16,075 nt of DNA from Candidatus Dojkabacteria bacterium. Lineage in GTDB: Bacteria > Patescibacteriota > Dojkabacteria > J137. The stretch is from contig JAGQLF010000020.1 of NCBI GenBank assembly GCA_020429545.1, positions 1 through 16,075 of the forward strand, in the 5' to 3' direction. This document shows, one piece after another, positions 1-6,727 of this stretch; the stretch's first letter is position 1, and every line of letters begins with the position of its first letter. The translations under genes were made by a program, and so were the position numbers. The notes under the pieces are model-generated. The model was not told the DNA's origin, made no database searches, and saw nothing but the letters and a program-made list of their open reading frames with translations.

Positions 1-3
1 ATT

Positions 4-61
4 TTGTATCGAGAACTCACTTCTCGATATAATCCCAACCAGTTGGGATCACTCGAAGTGA
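4..61. repeat. Cluster of three hairpins, dispersed-repeat-like
   Basis: Three adjacent inverted repeats fill the left edge. The first has arms TATCGAGAA (7-15) and TTCTCGATA (21-29) around a 5-base loop and can extend to 4-32 with one G-T pair. The second has arms ATCCCAAC (32-39) and GTTGGGAT (42-49). The third has arms TCACT (49-53) and AGTGA (57-61) around CGA. The TCTCGATA ... CACTCGAAGTGAC wording resembles palindromic repeats that I remember as common in some Bacteroidetes and Patescibacteria genomes; that link is from memory. The element may start left of the window. It could also act as a terminator or processing site for an unseen upstream gene. Confidence 0.6.
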
Positions 62-97
62 CAGTATTGGTCTATAGTCTGAAAATAGTAAGCATAG

Positions 98-103
98 TAT
101 AAT
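98..103 (+). promoter_or_regulatory. -10 box of rsmI, leaderless promoter
   Basis: A perfect TATAAT ends five bases before the rsmI ATG at 109. With the usual 6-7 bases between -10 box and transcription start, the RNA would begin at or next to the A of the start codon. No -35 box is obvious and there is no Shine-Dalgarno sequence. Confidence 0.7.
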
Positions 104-108
104 CCACT

Positions 109-822
109 ATGGGTAAATTAATTATTCTTGGAACAACAATTGGTAATGTTGAAGATATTTCAATTAGAGCTCTACGTCATATTTTTGAAAGCCAAGTTGT
201 TTTAGCAGAAGACACAAGAGTATTTATAAAATTTAAAAATATTCTAAAAGATAGATATTTAGACACACTAGAATCTCTTGAAATAAACATAGACACCAAA
301 CAAAATATTCATTCATATAGAGAACAAAACCACGACAGAGTTGTAAAAGATATTTTGGAACAACTTAAGGATGAAGATGTAGCTATAGCTACTGATGCAG
401 GAATGCCAGGAATCTCTGACCCAGGTTTCAAATTAATTAGAGATGTAATTGAAGCAGGTTTTGAAATAGATGTGGTGCCAGGTCCAACAGCAGTAACTTC
501 AGCGTTTGTTTTGTCTGGATTGCCAACAGACTATTATTCTTTTGTAGGATTTTTACCAAGAAAGAAAAGTAAGATACAGAAACTTCTAGATAACTATAAT
601 CTAGAACAAACTAGTTTAATTGTTTATGAATCTCCTTTTAGAGTTATTAAATCTTTAGAAATTTTAAAAGAACTTTATGGAGATGATTTAAGTGTGAGTG
701 CAGTTGGTGAAATTACAAAAAAATTTCAACGGGTTGAAAGAGGCAAAGTTGCAGAAGTGATTTCAAATTTTAGAAAACAAGCACCAAAAGGTGAATGGGT
801 TATTGTAATTAGAAAACTTTAG
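109..822 (+). CDS. rsmI: 16S rRNA (cytidine-1402-2'-O)-methyltransferase RsmI
   Basis: RsmI uses S-adenosylmethionine to methylate the 2'-O ribose of C1402 in the decoding centre of 16S rRNA and acts in the cytoplasm. The 237-residue protein carries the family signature: GTTIGN near residues 8-13 (usually PTPIGN), AEDTR near 33-37, TDAGMPGISDPG at 95-106, PGPTA at 124-128, GLPT then GFLPRK at 147-152, YESPFR at 173-178, and a closing KGEWVIVI strand. It covers the tetrapyrrole-methylase fold but stops without the extra C-terminal domain of longer homologues. The ATG at 109 is fixed by the -10 box just upstream. Its TAG stop overlaps the TAA of the converging DUF2207-like gene by four bases. 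The assignment is firm; only the altered first motif is unusual. Confidence 0.95.
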   Translation: MGKLIILGTTIGNVEDISIRALRHIFESQVVLAEDTRVFIKFKNILKDRYLDTLESLEINIDTKQNIHSYREQNHDRVVKDILEQLKDEDVAIATDAGMPGISDPGFKLIRDVIEAGFEIDVVPGPTAVTSAFVLSGLPTDYYSFVGFLPRKKSKIQKLLDNYNLEQTSLIVYESPFRVIKSLEILKELYGDDLSVSAVGEITKKFQRVERGKVAEVISNFRKQAPKGEWVIVIRKL

Positions 823-1820
823 GCCATTTCAGTCTTCCTATCTATATATTCAATCATGTCGTCAATGTAGTTGATGTTTAATCTTAGTGCCAACATGTAT
901 GGAATAATCTCTTCAAATCTTTTTTCGTCATGCTTAATTCTGTAATAATCTGCTGTTTTTAGATACATCTTTAGTCCTTCTAGCTTAAGTCTAATTGGTA
1001 AAACTCTTTCAAAATTCTCATGAAAGAAAGGTGCTGAAATTCCAAGTATAAAGAAGGCTATTGCAAAACTAAAGGTAATAAAATTTAAGTCGTAAAAACG
1101 ATTATCTGCAAACTCATCAAGTAAGCTATTAAATAAAAGACAAAAACCAGCTACAGTTAGAAAAAATGCAAAAACAGCTCTTGGATCATATGCAAAATAT
1201 TTATCTCTAACCATCTTGGCGTAAATTCCAGTAGAGAATTGAACTCTACTATTTTCATTTTGACCTTGCTTGGTATTAGGATTTAAATATCTATTAATTT
1301 CTTGAAGTGATTTATCTTCAAACTTTCTGTATGGCTTTAGATCTGTCAAATCCTTATCTATATATCCGAGTCTAAGTGCTGCAAAAGTCGCAAAAATATC
1401 TTCTTGTCCAAATGTACCATCATTTAACATTCCAATTTCATAAACATTCAAATCTTCAGGAATTTTTGAATCTGGAACAATAGTATGCCTAGACCAAATT
1501 TTTCTTTTCTTTACTTCTCTAATGTAATAACCAATACCAACACAAATTAGTGCAATTAATGGAGGAAAGAATCCTAAAAGCCTTTCATTTGCTGATATTG
1601 TAAAGATAAAGTGTACTAGAAGTAATAAAATTATTAGTAATAAAATTCTTTCTGAAGTAAGCTTTATAGCTAAATCATTTTTACCTGAACCTACACGGAG
1701 TATATCTCCCCACATTGCATTTTGTGAAGTATTAGAATATTCACGCTTTGCAATCGTTTTTATTAAAAATACTACTGAAAGTAATAGTACTATAAGTATA
1801 AACGTTAGTATTGGATCCAT
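819..1820 (-). CDS. DUF2207-like multi-pass membrane protein, truncated form
   Basis: The 333-residue protein has predicted membrane helices near residues 2-21, 58-76, 82-101, 214-231 and 246-264. Between helices 3 and 4, the segment EIGMLNDGTFGQEDIFATF followed by LRLGYI matches the 'G.L.DG....D..AT...L...GYI' module of DUF2207 proteins. Near 279-313, LEGLKMYLKTAD followed by FEEIIPYMLALRL matches their C-terminal 'GF..YL.TAE...FE..LPYA.AL' motif. Family members usually begin with a large extracytoplasmic domain, which is absent here; the protein starts directly with a helix. The function of DUF2207 is unknown, so none is proposed. The ATG at 1820 is supported by an extended -10 box (TGATATAAT) ending five bases upstream. 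The gene is divergent from the VanW gene and convergent with rsmI. Confidence 0.8.
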   Translation of the reverse strand: MDPILTFILIVLLLSVVFLIKTIAKREYSNTSQNAMWGDILRVGSGKNDLAIKLTSERILLLIILLLLVHFIFTISANERLLGFFPPLIALICVGIGYYIREVKKRKIWSRHTIVPDSKIPEDLNVYEIGMLNDGTFGQEDIFATFAALRLGYIDKDLTDLKPYRKFEDKSLQEINRYLNPNTKQGQNENSRVQFSTGIYAKMVRDKYFAYDPRAVFAFFLTVAGFCLLFNSLLDEFADNRFYDLNFITFSFAIAFFILGISAPFFHENFERVLPIRLKLEGLKMYLKTADYYRIKHDEKRFEEIIPYMLALRLNINYIDDMIEYIDRKTEMA

Positions 1821-1825
1821 TGAGA

Positions 1826-1834
1826 ATTATATCA
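1826..1834 (-). promoter_or_regulatory. Extended -10 box of the DUF2207-like gene, leaderless
   Basis: On the minus strand TGATATAAT occupies 1834-1826, leaving five bases (TCTCA) before the ATG at 1820. The TGn extension explains the lack of a recognisable -35 box. The transcript should begin at or beside the start codon. Confidence 0.75.
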
Positions 1835-1872
1835 GGTTATACCCTTTGGTTACATTCTTACTTACTTTTTCC

Positions 1873-1878
1873 TATACT
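1873..1878 (+). promoter_or_regulatory. -10 box of the VanW gene, leaderless
   Basis: TATACT ends six bases before the ATG at 1885. A weak TTACAT lies 17 bases upstream at 1850-1855 and could serve as a -35 box. This site argues for ATG 1885 rather than the upstream in-frame TTG at 1846, which would precede the -10 box. Confidence 0.65.
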
Positions 1879-1884
1879 AATTGT

Positions 1885-3342
1885 ATGGGAATTTTTAAGT
1901 CTTTTTATTTTCTATTTTGTAGTTTACTACTAATTTTAATTAGCTTGAGCTTTTTTGTCTTAACAAAGGTTGGAGTTATAGAGATATCTAATGCATCTAC
2001 AGTAACTTTAGCTGAAAATATTACCGTTATCTTTGAAGTAGATACGGCGTTTGCAGAAGTAAATCCCTCAAATTATTTATCCCAAATAGGAGACTATTTT
2101 GTTTTAGATTCTGTATCACTACTTTTTGATTTAGGTATTAACTACTCAAACAGTGACTATGTATCTTTTGATTCTTCAAACAGGCTAATAAACTGCAAAA
2201 GTAACAATTATAATGTTAGATTAAATGAAGATGATTTATCACAAAAACTCATTGATAGTTATAGTAATGAGACTTTCTCCAAGATTAATATTGAAGATTA
2301 TATTTTAGGTGATACATTTGAATTAATAAAAGCATGTAAACTCTACGAACAACAGTTCAGTGAAATTTACTTAACTCTTGAAAACTCAATCGGTTTAAGC
2401 AGAAATATTGCCGAGGATGTTTTTGGCTTTTATAAAAATGAAGATGGATACAGTTGGAAAATCTATAATGATTTACCATTAAAAAATAAGCTTGCCGAAA
2501 TTAGTGAAAGATATAATGTTGAACCATTTCCAGGAGAAATAGAAGAATTTGATAATTTTATAGCAGTATATAAACTTCCTTCTACTGGAGAAAAACTAAG
2601 TATTGATAATACTATCGAATATATTTCTCTTTGGATAAATAATAGAAAAATCAAATTTGCTCCAATTATAGAAAGTACTAGCATAAGTGAAATACAGAGT
2701 AATAAACCCGTATACGATTTTACAAATCTAGTTGGAACGGGACAAACAAGAATTGATTTAATTAGAGATGGACAAGGAAATTCAGCGGTATATTTTGCAG
2801 AACTTGGACTAGAAGAAATTCAGAAAGTAGTGATTATGCCTGGTGAAGAATTCTCTTACTTAAGACAAATTGCTAAACAACCTGGACTAAACAGAACTGC
2901 TAGTGGCAGATTAATTGGGAGTGGTTATTGTAACTCAACAACAACCATTTTTAGAGCTGCCTTAGAAACTGGTTTACCTATAACGGACAGAAGTTCACAT
3001 GGACAAAATATTGCCAGCTATGATTGGGGATATCCAATAAATGCTGTTGATTCAACTTTTTATGCAGTGGAAGGAATGGAAATAGATTTAAAATTTATAA
3101 ATGATTTTGATTATCCTATTATGCTTTATTACGAAAAATCTCAAGATGAGAATGATTTTCAATATCATTATGTTCATATTTTTACTAGCTCTCAAGCTTC
3201 TAAAAGAAGAGTAGAGTTATTCGACTGGCGTAAGTGGGATGTTTACTCTCCAACACAATTCAAGGCTGAGTTTAAAAGAAAGGTTTGGGATGGAGTAAAT
3301 TTACTCACTGAAGACGGTTTTTATAGCAGGTATTATTATTAA
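1885..3342 (+). CDS. VanW-domain envelope protein with N-terminal membrane anchor
   Basis: The 485-residue protein opens with a hydrophobic helix (about residues 7-27) that should anchor it in the membrane with the rest outside. A middle region around 190-265 (WKIYNDLPLKNKLAEIS, then PSTGEKLSIDN) resembles the putative peptidoglycan-binding repeat often found before VanW. The VanW domain covers about residues 284-425: GTGQTRIDL, then MPGEEFSY, then GSGYCNSTTTIFRAAL (normally GGGxCQxSTTLYRAA), then DLKFINDFDYPI. VanW occurs in glycopeptide-resistance clusters and in many envelope proteins, but its biochemistry is unsettled, so I infer only a cell-wall role. The first ORF codon is TTG 1846; ATG 1885 is preferred because of the -10 box and the signal-like start. 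Its TAA overlaps the comM TAA by four bases. Confidence 0.88.
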   Translation: MGIFKSFYFLFCSLLLILISLSFFVLTKVGVIEISNASTVTLAENITVIFEVDTAFAEVNPSNYLSQIGDYFVLDSVSLLFDLGINYSNSDYVSFDSSNRLINCKSNNYNVRLNEDDLSQKLIDSYSNETFSKINIEDYILGDTFELIKACKLYEQQFSEIYLTLENSIGLSRNIAEDVFGFYKNEDGYSWKIYNDLPLKNKLAEISERYNVEPFPGEIEEFDNFIAVYKLPSTGEKLSIDNTIEYISLWINNRKIKFAPIIESTSISEIQSNKPVYDFTNLVGTGQTRIDLIRDGQGNSAVYFAELGLEEIQKVVIMPGEEFSYLRQIAKQPGLNRTASGRLIGSGYCNSTTTIFRAALETGLPITDRSSHGQNIASYDWGYPINAVDSTFYAVEGMEIDLKFINDFDYPIMLYYEKSQDENDFQYHYVHIFTSSQASKRRVELFDWRKWDVYSPTQFKAEFKRKVWDGVNLLTEDGFYSRYYY

Positions 3343-4856
3343 GCCCCCAGGCTAACTCTAAAACTTAATGCTTCTTGTACGTGGTCATCTTTTACATTTG
3401 CAGAATTATCTAAATCAGCAATTGTTCTTGCTACTTTTAGGAGTCTATAATACGACCTAGCACTTAATTGTAAGTTCTTCATTGCCTTTTCAACTAATTC
3501 TCTAGACGATTCTTCAAGCTGAATAAATTCATTTATTTGTTTGTGCATCATATCGGAATTACAAACGAAGTTTGTACCATTAAATCTTTTCAATTGAAAT
3601 TGTCTTGCGCTTTCAACTCTATTCCTTACTGACGCAGAAGATTCTGAAGAACTTTTAGAAAGTAGATCTGTATTTTTAACTTTTGAAACATTTACAAAAA
3701 TATCAATTCTATCTAGTATTGGACCTGAAATCTTTGATTGATATTTTAAAATCTCATTTTGAGAACAAGAACATTCTTTATCTGGATCACCAAAATACCC
3801 ACATCGGCAGGGATTCATTGCAGCAATTAAAATAAAGTTAGCTGGAAAAGTAAGGGTGCCAGATGCTCTTGCAATTGTTACAACTTTATCTTCAAGTGGT
3901 TGCCTTAATGCCTCTAGCGCTTGTACAGAAAATTCAGGAAATTCATCTAAAAATAAAACACCTCTATGAGAAAGTGATATTTCTCCAGGTCTAATTTTTG
4001 TTCCACCACCAACTAAAGCTACTTGAGAAGATGTGTGATGTGGTGTTCTAAATGGTCTTGAGTTAATTAGTGGATCTTTCTTACTTGTTGCTCCAATTAT
4101 GCTATAAATTCTTGTTACTTCTAAACTTTCTTGTATTGTCATTTGAGGCAAGATTGTTGGAATACATCTAGATAATAAAGTTTTTCCAGAGCCTGGAACT
4201 CCTGAAAGTAAAAGGTTATGCCCTCCAGCTGCTGCAATCTCTAATGCTCTTTTAGCATGTGTCTGCCCTTTTACATCAGCCAAATCGAAGAGATAATCGA
4301 TCTTGTTTGTAGATCTAATCGGCACTTTTGATAAAGGTTCAATTATAGAAATTCCCCAAAAATGATTTACTAAATCTTTTAGTGTTTTTACGGGATATAC
4401 TTTTAATCCTTCAATTAATTTAGCCTCGTGAGCATTTTCTTCTGGTAAGTATATTTCACTATATCCTAATTTAAATATTCCATCAGCGATGGGTAAAATT
4501 CCATTTACTGGACGTAATCTTCCATCCAGTGCAAGCTCTCCAATAAATATTTTATTATTAGGGTCTATTTCTAATTGGTGCGTTGCTGTTAAATAACCAA
4601 TAGCTAAAGGTAGGTCATAGCTTGGACCACTTTTATGTACTTCTGCAGGAGCTAAATTAGAAACAATTCTAGCTGGAATAAAGTTAACTCCAGATGCCTT
4701 AATTGCTGATGGAATTCTATCTCTTGCCTCCTGAATTGACTTGTCTGCCAAGCCAACAACAGAAAAACTAAACTGTCTTTTTTGATAGTCTGTTTCTACC
4801 TCAACGATAAAACAGTCTAATCCCTCAAGTGCTGCTGTAAATATTTTTGATGCCAT
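3339..4856 (-). CDS. comM: YifB/ComM-family AAA+ ATPase (Mg-chelatase-like)
   Basis: ComM-type proteins are hexameric AAA+ helicases that drive branch migration while incoming single-stranded DNA is integrated during natural transformation. The 505-residue protein is full length. Residues 1-165 form the N-terminal ChlI/S5-like domain (FSVVGLADKSIQEARDRI, then SYDLPLAIGYL). Walker A GVPGSGKT lies at 219-226 and Walker B LFLDE at 301-305. An insert with CRCGYFGD...CSC supplies four cysteines (350, 352, 362, 364) typical of the family. LDRIDIFVNV near 381-390 and a C-terminal Mg-chelatase helical domain (SARSYYRLLKVARTIADL) follow. It lies 83 bases downstream of tsaD on the same strand and could share its transcript or use its own promoter. 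Competence is inferred from the family; no other competence gene is in the window. Confidence 0.93.
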   Translation of the reverse strand: MASKIFTAALEGLDCFIVEVETDYQKRQFSFSVVGLADKSIQEARDRIPSAIKASGVNFIPARIVSNLAPAEVHKSGPSYDLPLAIGYLTATHQLEIDPNNKIFIGELALDGRLRPVNGILPIADGIFKLGYSEIYLPEENAHEAKLIEGLKVYPVKTLKDLVNHFWGISIIEPLSKVPIRSTNKIDYLFDLADVKGQTHAKRALEIAAAGGHNLLLSGVPGSGKTLLSRCIPTILPQMTIQESLEVTRIYSIIGATSKKDPLINSRPFRTPHHTSSQVALVGGGTKIRPGEISLSHRGVLFLDEFPEFSVQALEALRQPLEDKVVTIARASGTLTFPANFILIAAMNPCRCGYFGDPDKECSCSQNEILKYQSKISGPILDRIDIFVNVSKVKNTDLLSKSSSESSASVRNRVESARQFQLKRFNGTNFVCNSDMMHKQINEFIQLEESSRELVEKAMKNLQLSARSYYRLLKVARTIADLDNSANVKDDHVQEALSFRVSLGA

Positions 4857-4945
4857 AAATTAGCTGCTAGCCTCGTGCTCCGAGCTTCTAGCTTTTTATA
4901 ATAAAATTAGCTAGCTTGCCTGTTGTAGTTTAGACTTGTCTAAAC
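4857..4945. repeat. Hairpin-rich spacer between tsaD and comM
   Basis: Two inverted repeats occupy the gap. One is a perfect palindrome with arms GTTTAGAC (4928-4935) and GTCTAAAC (4938-4945); it overlaps the tsaD stop codon at 4940-4942. The other pairs GCTAG (4866-4870) with CTAGC (4888-4892) and CTCG (4872-4875) with CGAG (4881-4884), and is followed on the plus strand by five Ts. Direct copies of AAATTAGCT at 4857-4865 and 4904-4912 flank the second hairpin. On the minus strand this is the tsaD tail and the comM leader. It could be a small dispersed element, an attenuator or a processing site. A possible minus-strand -10 (TATTAT, 4903-4898) lies inside it. Confidence 0.6.
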
Positions 4946-6211
4946 GTAGACAGGTAGCTCTAATGAGGGGTCTCTATCAATTTCAGAAAAGTCAGAAGAA
5001 TCAATAAAAATTCCATGCTCTCCGAGTGTAGCTTTGTTTTCTGGGGATAAGCTTATTTGTAGCTTTTGTAATTGTAGCATATTTATATTTGCTGCCACTC
5101 CAATCATTGCTGCATTATCTGTTGTTAGTTTTTTTGAGTATGGATATCTAACTTCAATTGACTCATCAAAAGATTTTACAGTTGATCTAACAACTGATCT
5201 AAGTCTTGAGCTTGCAACAACACCTCCACCAAGCCAAACTTCTTTTACTGAGTATTTTCTCAGTGCATTTTTCAGTTTTATTGCAATTTGTTCATATGCA
5301 GTTGCTTCAAGCAGAACACATAAATTCATTATTTCTTCTTTTTCTAAATCAAAAGTTTCTATATTTGCTTCTAATTTTCCATCTTTTACTTTCTTTACTT
5401 TTTTATCTTCAGCAATTTTATCTACAAGCTGTTTAAAGGCTGTTTTTAATCCAGAATAGCTCATATTTAGATCATTAGAGTTTGCCATTGGAATTGGCAA
5501 CTCATAGCTCTCTGTACCCGAACTTAATCTTAAAAGAGTAGACTGATTGTCTTTAACTTTCTCTATCTTTACCTTTTTTCTTTGTTTTTTTGAAAACTCT
5601 GAGATTATTGGACCAGCTGGATAACCAAGACCTAACATTCTTCCACATTTATCTAAACATTCACCACAAGAATCATCAAGTGTTTCTCCAATTTTTTCAT
5701 ATTCTCCTATTTGCTTTACAAGAACGAATTCTGTATGACCACCAGATATAAGAACTCCTATGGAAGGACATTTATTGGCAACTTCTACGCATTGTACGGA
5801 ACGACCATGGCCGTTCACTTCCAGCATTGAATTCCTCTCTGCAAAACTAGACAGTAAATGTCCTTCCATATGATTAATAATCATTATTGGTTTATTAAAT
5901 TCTTTTGCTAACTCTTTTGCTTTATTTATCCCAACTTCGAGTGCAATTGCTAAGCCTGGACCATAAGTTACAGAAATATAATCGACGTCATCTATTGTTT
6001 TTTGAGCTTGTTTTAAGGCTTCTGTTACAACGTTATCTATTCGCTCAGTATGTGCAAGTTTTGCAAGCGATGGTACAACTCCTCCATATTTTTTATGATA
6101 TTCCATTTGTGAAGGTTGAATGTTTGAAAGTACTCTAACACCCTCTACAACTGAGGCAGATGTTTCATCACAAGAAGTGTCAATAGCTAATGTTGTTGGT
6201 TGTTTTTGCAT
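4940..6211 (-). CDS. tsaD: tRNA threonylcarbamoyladenosine transferase subunit TsaD
   Basis: TsaD transfers the threonylcarbamoyl group to A37 of ANN-decoding tRNAs, working with TsaB and TsaE (neither is in this window). Clear motifs: IDTSCDETSASVV at 10-22, YGGVVPSLAKLAH at 42-54, TYGPGLAIALEVG at 82-94, the metal-binding NHMEGH with His114 and His118, LISGGHTEF at 154-162, GETLDDSCGECLDK at 175-188, LGLGYPAGP at 193-201, SYSGLKTA at 251-258, LGGGVVASSRLR at 327-338 and TTDNAAMIG with Asp365. At 423 residues it is much longer than E. coli TsaD (337). The extra length sits in three insertions: about 128-148, about 205-240 and about 265-295. The first is encoded around an 18-base palindrome. 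The start is fixed by a -10 box five bases upstream. Confidence 0.95.
   Translation of the reverse strand: MQKQPTTLAIDTSCDETSASVVEGVRVLSNIQPSQMEYHKKYGGVVPSLAKLAHTERIDNVVTEALKQAQKTIDDVDYISVTYGPGLAIALEVGINKAKELAKEFNKPIMIINHMEGHLLSSFAERNSMLEVNGHGRSVQCVEVANKCPSIGVLISGGHTEFVLVKQIGEYEKIGETLDDSCGECLDKCGRMLGLGYPAGPIISEFSKKQRKKVKIEKVKDNQSTLLRLSSGTESYELPIPMANSNDLNMSYSGLKTAFKQLVDKIAEDKKVKKVKDGKLEANIETFDLEKEEIMNLCVLLEATAYEQIAIKLKNALRKYSVKEVWLGGGVVASSRLRSVVRSTVKSFDESIEVRYPYSKKLTTDNAAMIGVAANINMLQLQKLQISLSPENKATLGEHGIFIDSSDFSEIDRDPSLELPVYV
5799..5816. repeat. Palindrome inside tsaD insertion
   Basis: The arms GAACG (5799-5803) and CGTTC (5812-5816) flank the perfect palindrome CCATGG (5805-5810), with one A/C (G-T in RNA) pair between. 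It lies in the reading frame of tsaD, in codons for the stretch LEVNGHGRSV, where E. coli TsaD has a short loop. The surrounding bases look richer in G and C than the rest of the gene. It may be an in-frame palindromic insertion, or chance. Confidence 0.4.
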
Positions 6212-6216
6212 GTGTA

Positions 6217-6222
6217 ATTATA
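6217..6222 (-). promoter_or_regulatory. -10 box of tsaD, leaderless
   Basis: A perfect TATAAT on the minus strand ends five bases (TACAC) before the tsaD ATG at 6211. The position of a -35 box would fall inside the 28-base palindrome at 6229-6256. Confidence 0.72.
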
Positions 6223-6228
6223 ACGCAA

Positions 6229-6256
6229 GTAGGGGCAAGTCGCGACTTGCCCCTAC
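6229..6256. repeat. Perfect 28-base palindrome upstream of tsaD
   Basis: The half site GTAGGGGCAAGTCG (6229-6242) is followed directly by its exact reverse complement CGACTTGCCCCTAC (6243-6256), with no loop. It is far richer in G and C than its surroundings. Palindromes starting GTAGGGGC and ending GCCCCTAC are, as I remember, dispersed in many bacterial genomes as REP-like elements. It lies seven bases beyond the tsaD -10 box. On the plus strand a T6 run follows after a six-base gap (CATCAC). Confidence 0.85.
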
Positions 6257-6276
6257 CATCACTTTTTTCAGTTTGA

Positions 6277-6308
6277 GTGCCAGACGAAGCCTTGGCGTAG
6301 TCTGGTAC
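6277..6308. repeat. Imperfect 32-base inverted repeat downstream of the small membrane protein gene
   Basis: The arms GTGCCAGACGAAGCC and GGCGTAGTCTGGTAC pair around TT at the centre, with two mismatches and one G-T pair. It is GC-rich in an AT-rich setting and differs in sequence from the palindrome 20 bases away. It sits eight bases past the TAG of the 108-residue membrane protein gene (6317), so it may end that transcript, although no T-run follows on the minus strand. Confidence 0.75.
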
Positions 6309-6316
6309 ATCAAGAA

Positions 6317-6643
6317 CTACATTGATAAATACCAAAGCAAAAGATAAATGTTTGCAAATAGTAAGAATGTTAGAACTGCGAACATTGTTACTCTCACAAA
6401 AAACCATCCTCTTAAATCTAACCAGTATTTATTGTCTCTAGTTCTTTTTAGCTTTGACCAAGATACCATTGGCCCCATTAAATATACTTTAAAGAATGGA
6501 TCATTAAGTGAAATAGCCTTTGATTCTTCAAAAGCATCATTACTTCCTAACCATCTTGCAACTCTTAAAATCATTGCAATGTTAAATACATTGACTACTA
6601 GTATTGCTAAAAGTAGCCCTATCATTAAATCTCCTACTTCCAT
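6317..6643 (-). CDS. Small membrane protein with two predicted helices, function unknown
   Basis: The 108-residue product has two hydrophobic helices, about residues 5-26 and 80-106. Between them is a polar loop containing DPFFKVYLMGPMVSWSKLKR and a tryptophan-rich WLDLRGWFF stretch ahead of the second helix. I do not recognise a family. An overlapping plus-strand frame at 6348-6656 is its shadow: the membrane-protein character, the start position and the divergent promoter layout favour the minus strand. A possible -10 (TTTAAT, 6657-6652) lies eight bases before the ATG. An alternative in-frame ATG six codons later would still keep both helices. The gene diverges from the flavodoxin gene. 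Confidence 0.7.
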   Translation of the reverse strand: MEVGDLMIGLLLAILVVNVFNIAMILRVARWLGSNDAFEESKAISLNDPFFKVYLMGPMVSWSKLKRTRDNKYWLDLRGWFFVRVTMFAVLTFLLFANIYLLLWYLSM

Positions 6644-6712
6644 TTTTTTGCATTAAAAATTAAGGCAATTATTGTTATTTTACACATTCTTTAATAAGAG
6701 TAATAGTCTAGA

Positions 6713-6721
6713 TGATAAAAT
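6713..6721 (+). promoter_or_regulatory. Extended -10 box of the flavodoxin gene, leaderless
   Basis: TGATAAAAT (TG, one base, TAAAAT) ends six bases before the ATG at 6728. No Shine-Dalgarno sequence precedes the ATG; the six bases between are ACGTAT. Confidence 0.65.
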
Positions 6722-6727
6722 ACGTAT

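Noticed and set aside
1846..1884. TTG 1846 as the start of the VanW gene
   Set aside because: It lies upstream of the -10 box and would add 13 residues before a good signal-anchor; ATG 1885 is six bases after the -10 box.
4866..4897. Rho-independent terminator on the plus strand (hairpin plus T5)
   Set aside because: No plus-strand gene leads into it; the genes on both sides are on the minus strand, where the T-run is on the wrong side. Kept as part of the repeat entry.
5034..6138. Plus-strand open frames opposite tsaD (5034-5459, 5206-5436, 5905-6138)
   Set aside because: Leucine/phenylalanine-rich antisense translations of a clear tsaD gene, with no promoter or family match.
6120..6407. 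Short frames on both strands running through the two palindromes (6120-6347 and 6180-6407)
   Set aside because: They exist only because the GC-rich repeats lack stops; their translations (RGKSRLAPT, YAKASSG) are repeat-derived.
6348..6656. Plus-strand frame opposite the small membrane protein
   Set aside because: It has no good promoter at its start, lacks domain character, and the minus-strand frame gives a sensible two-helix protein.
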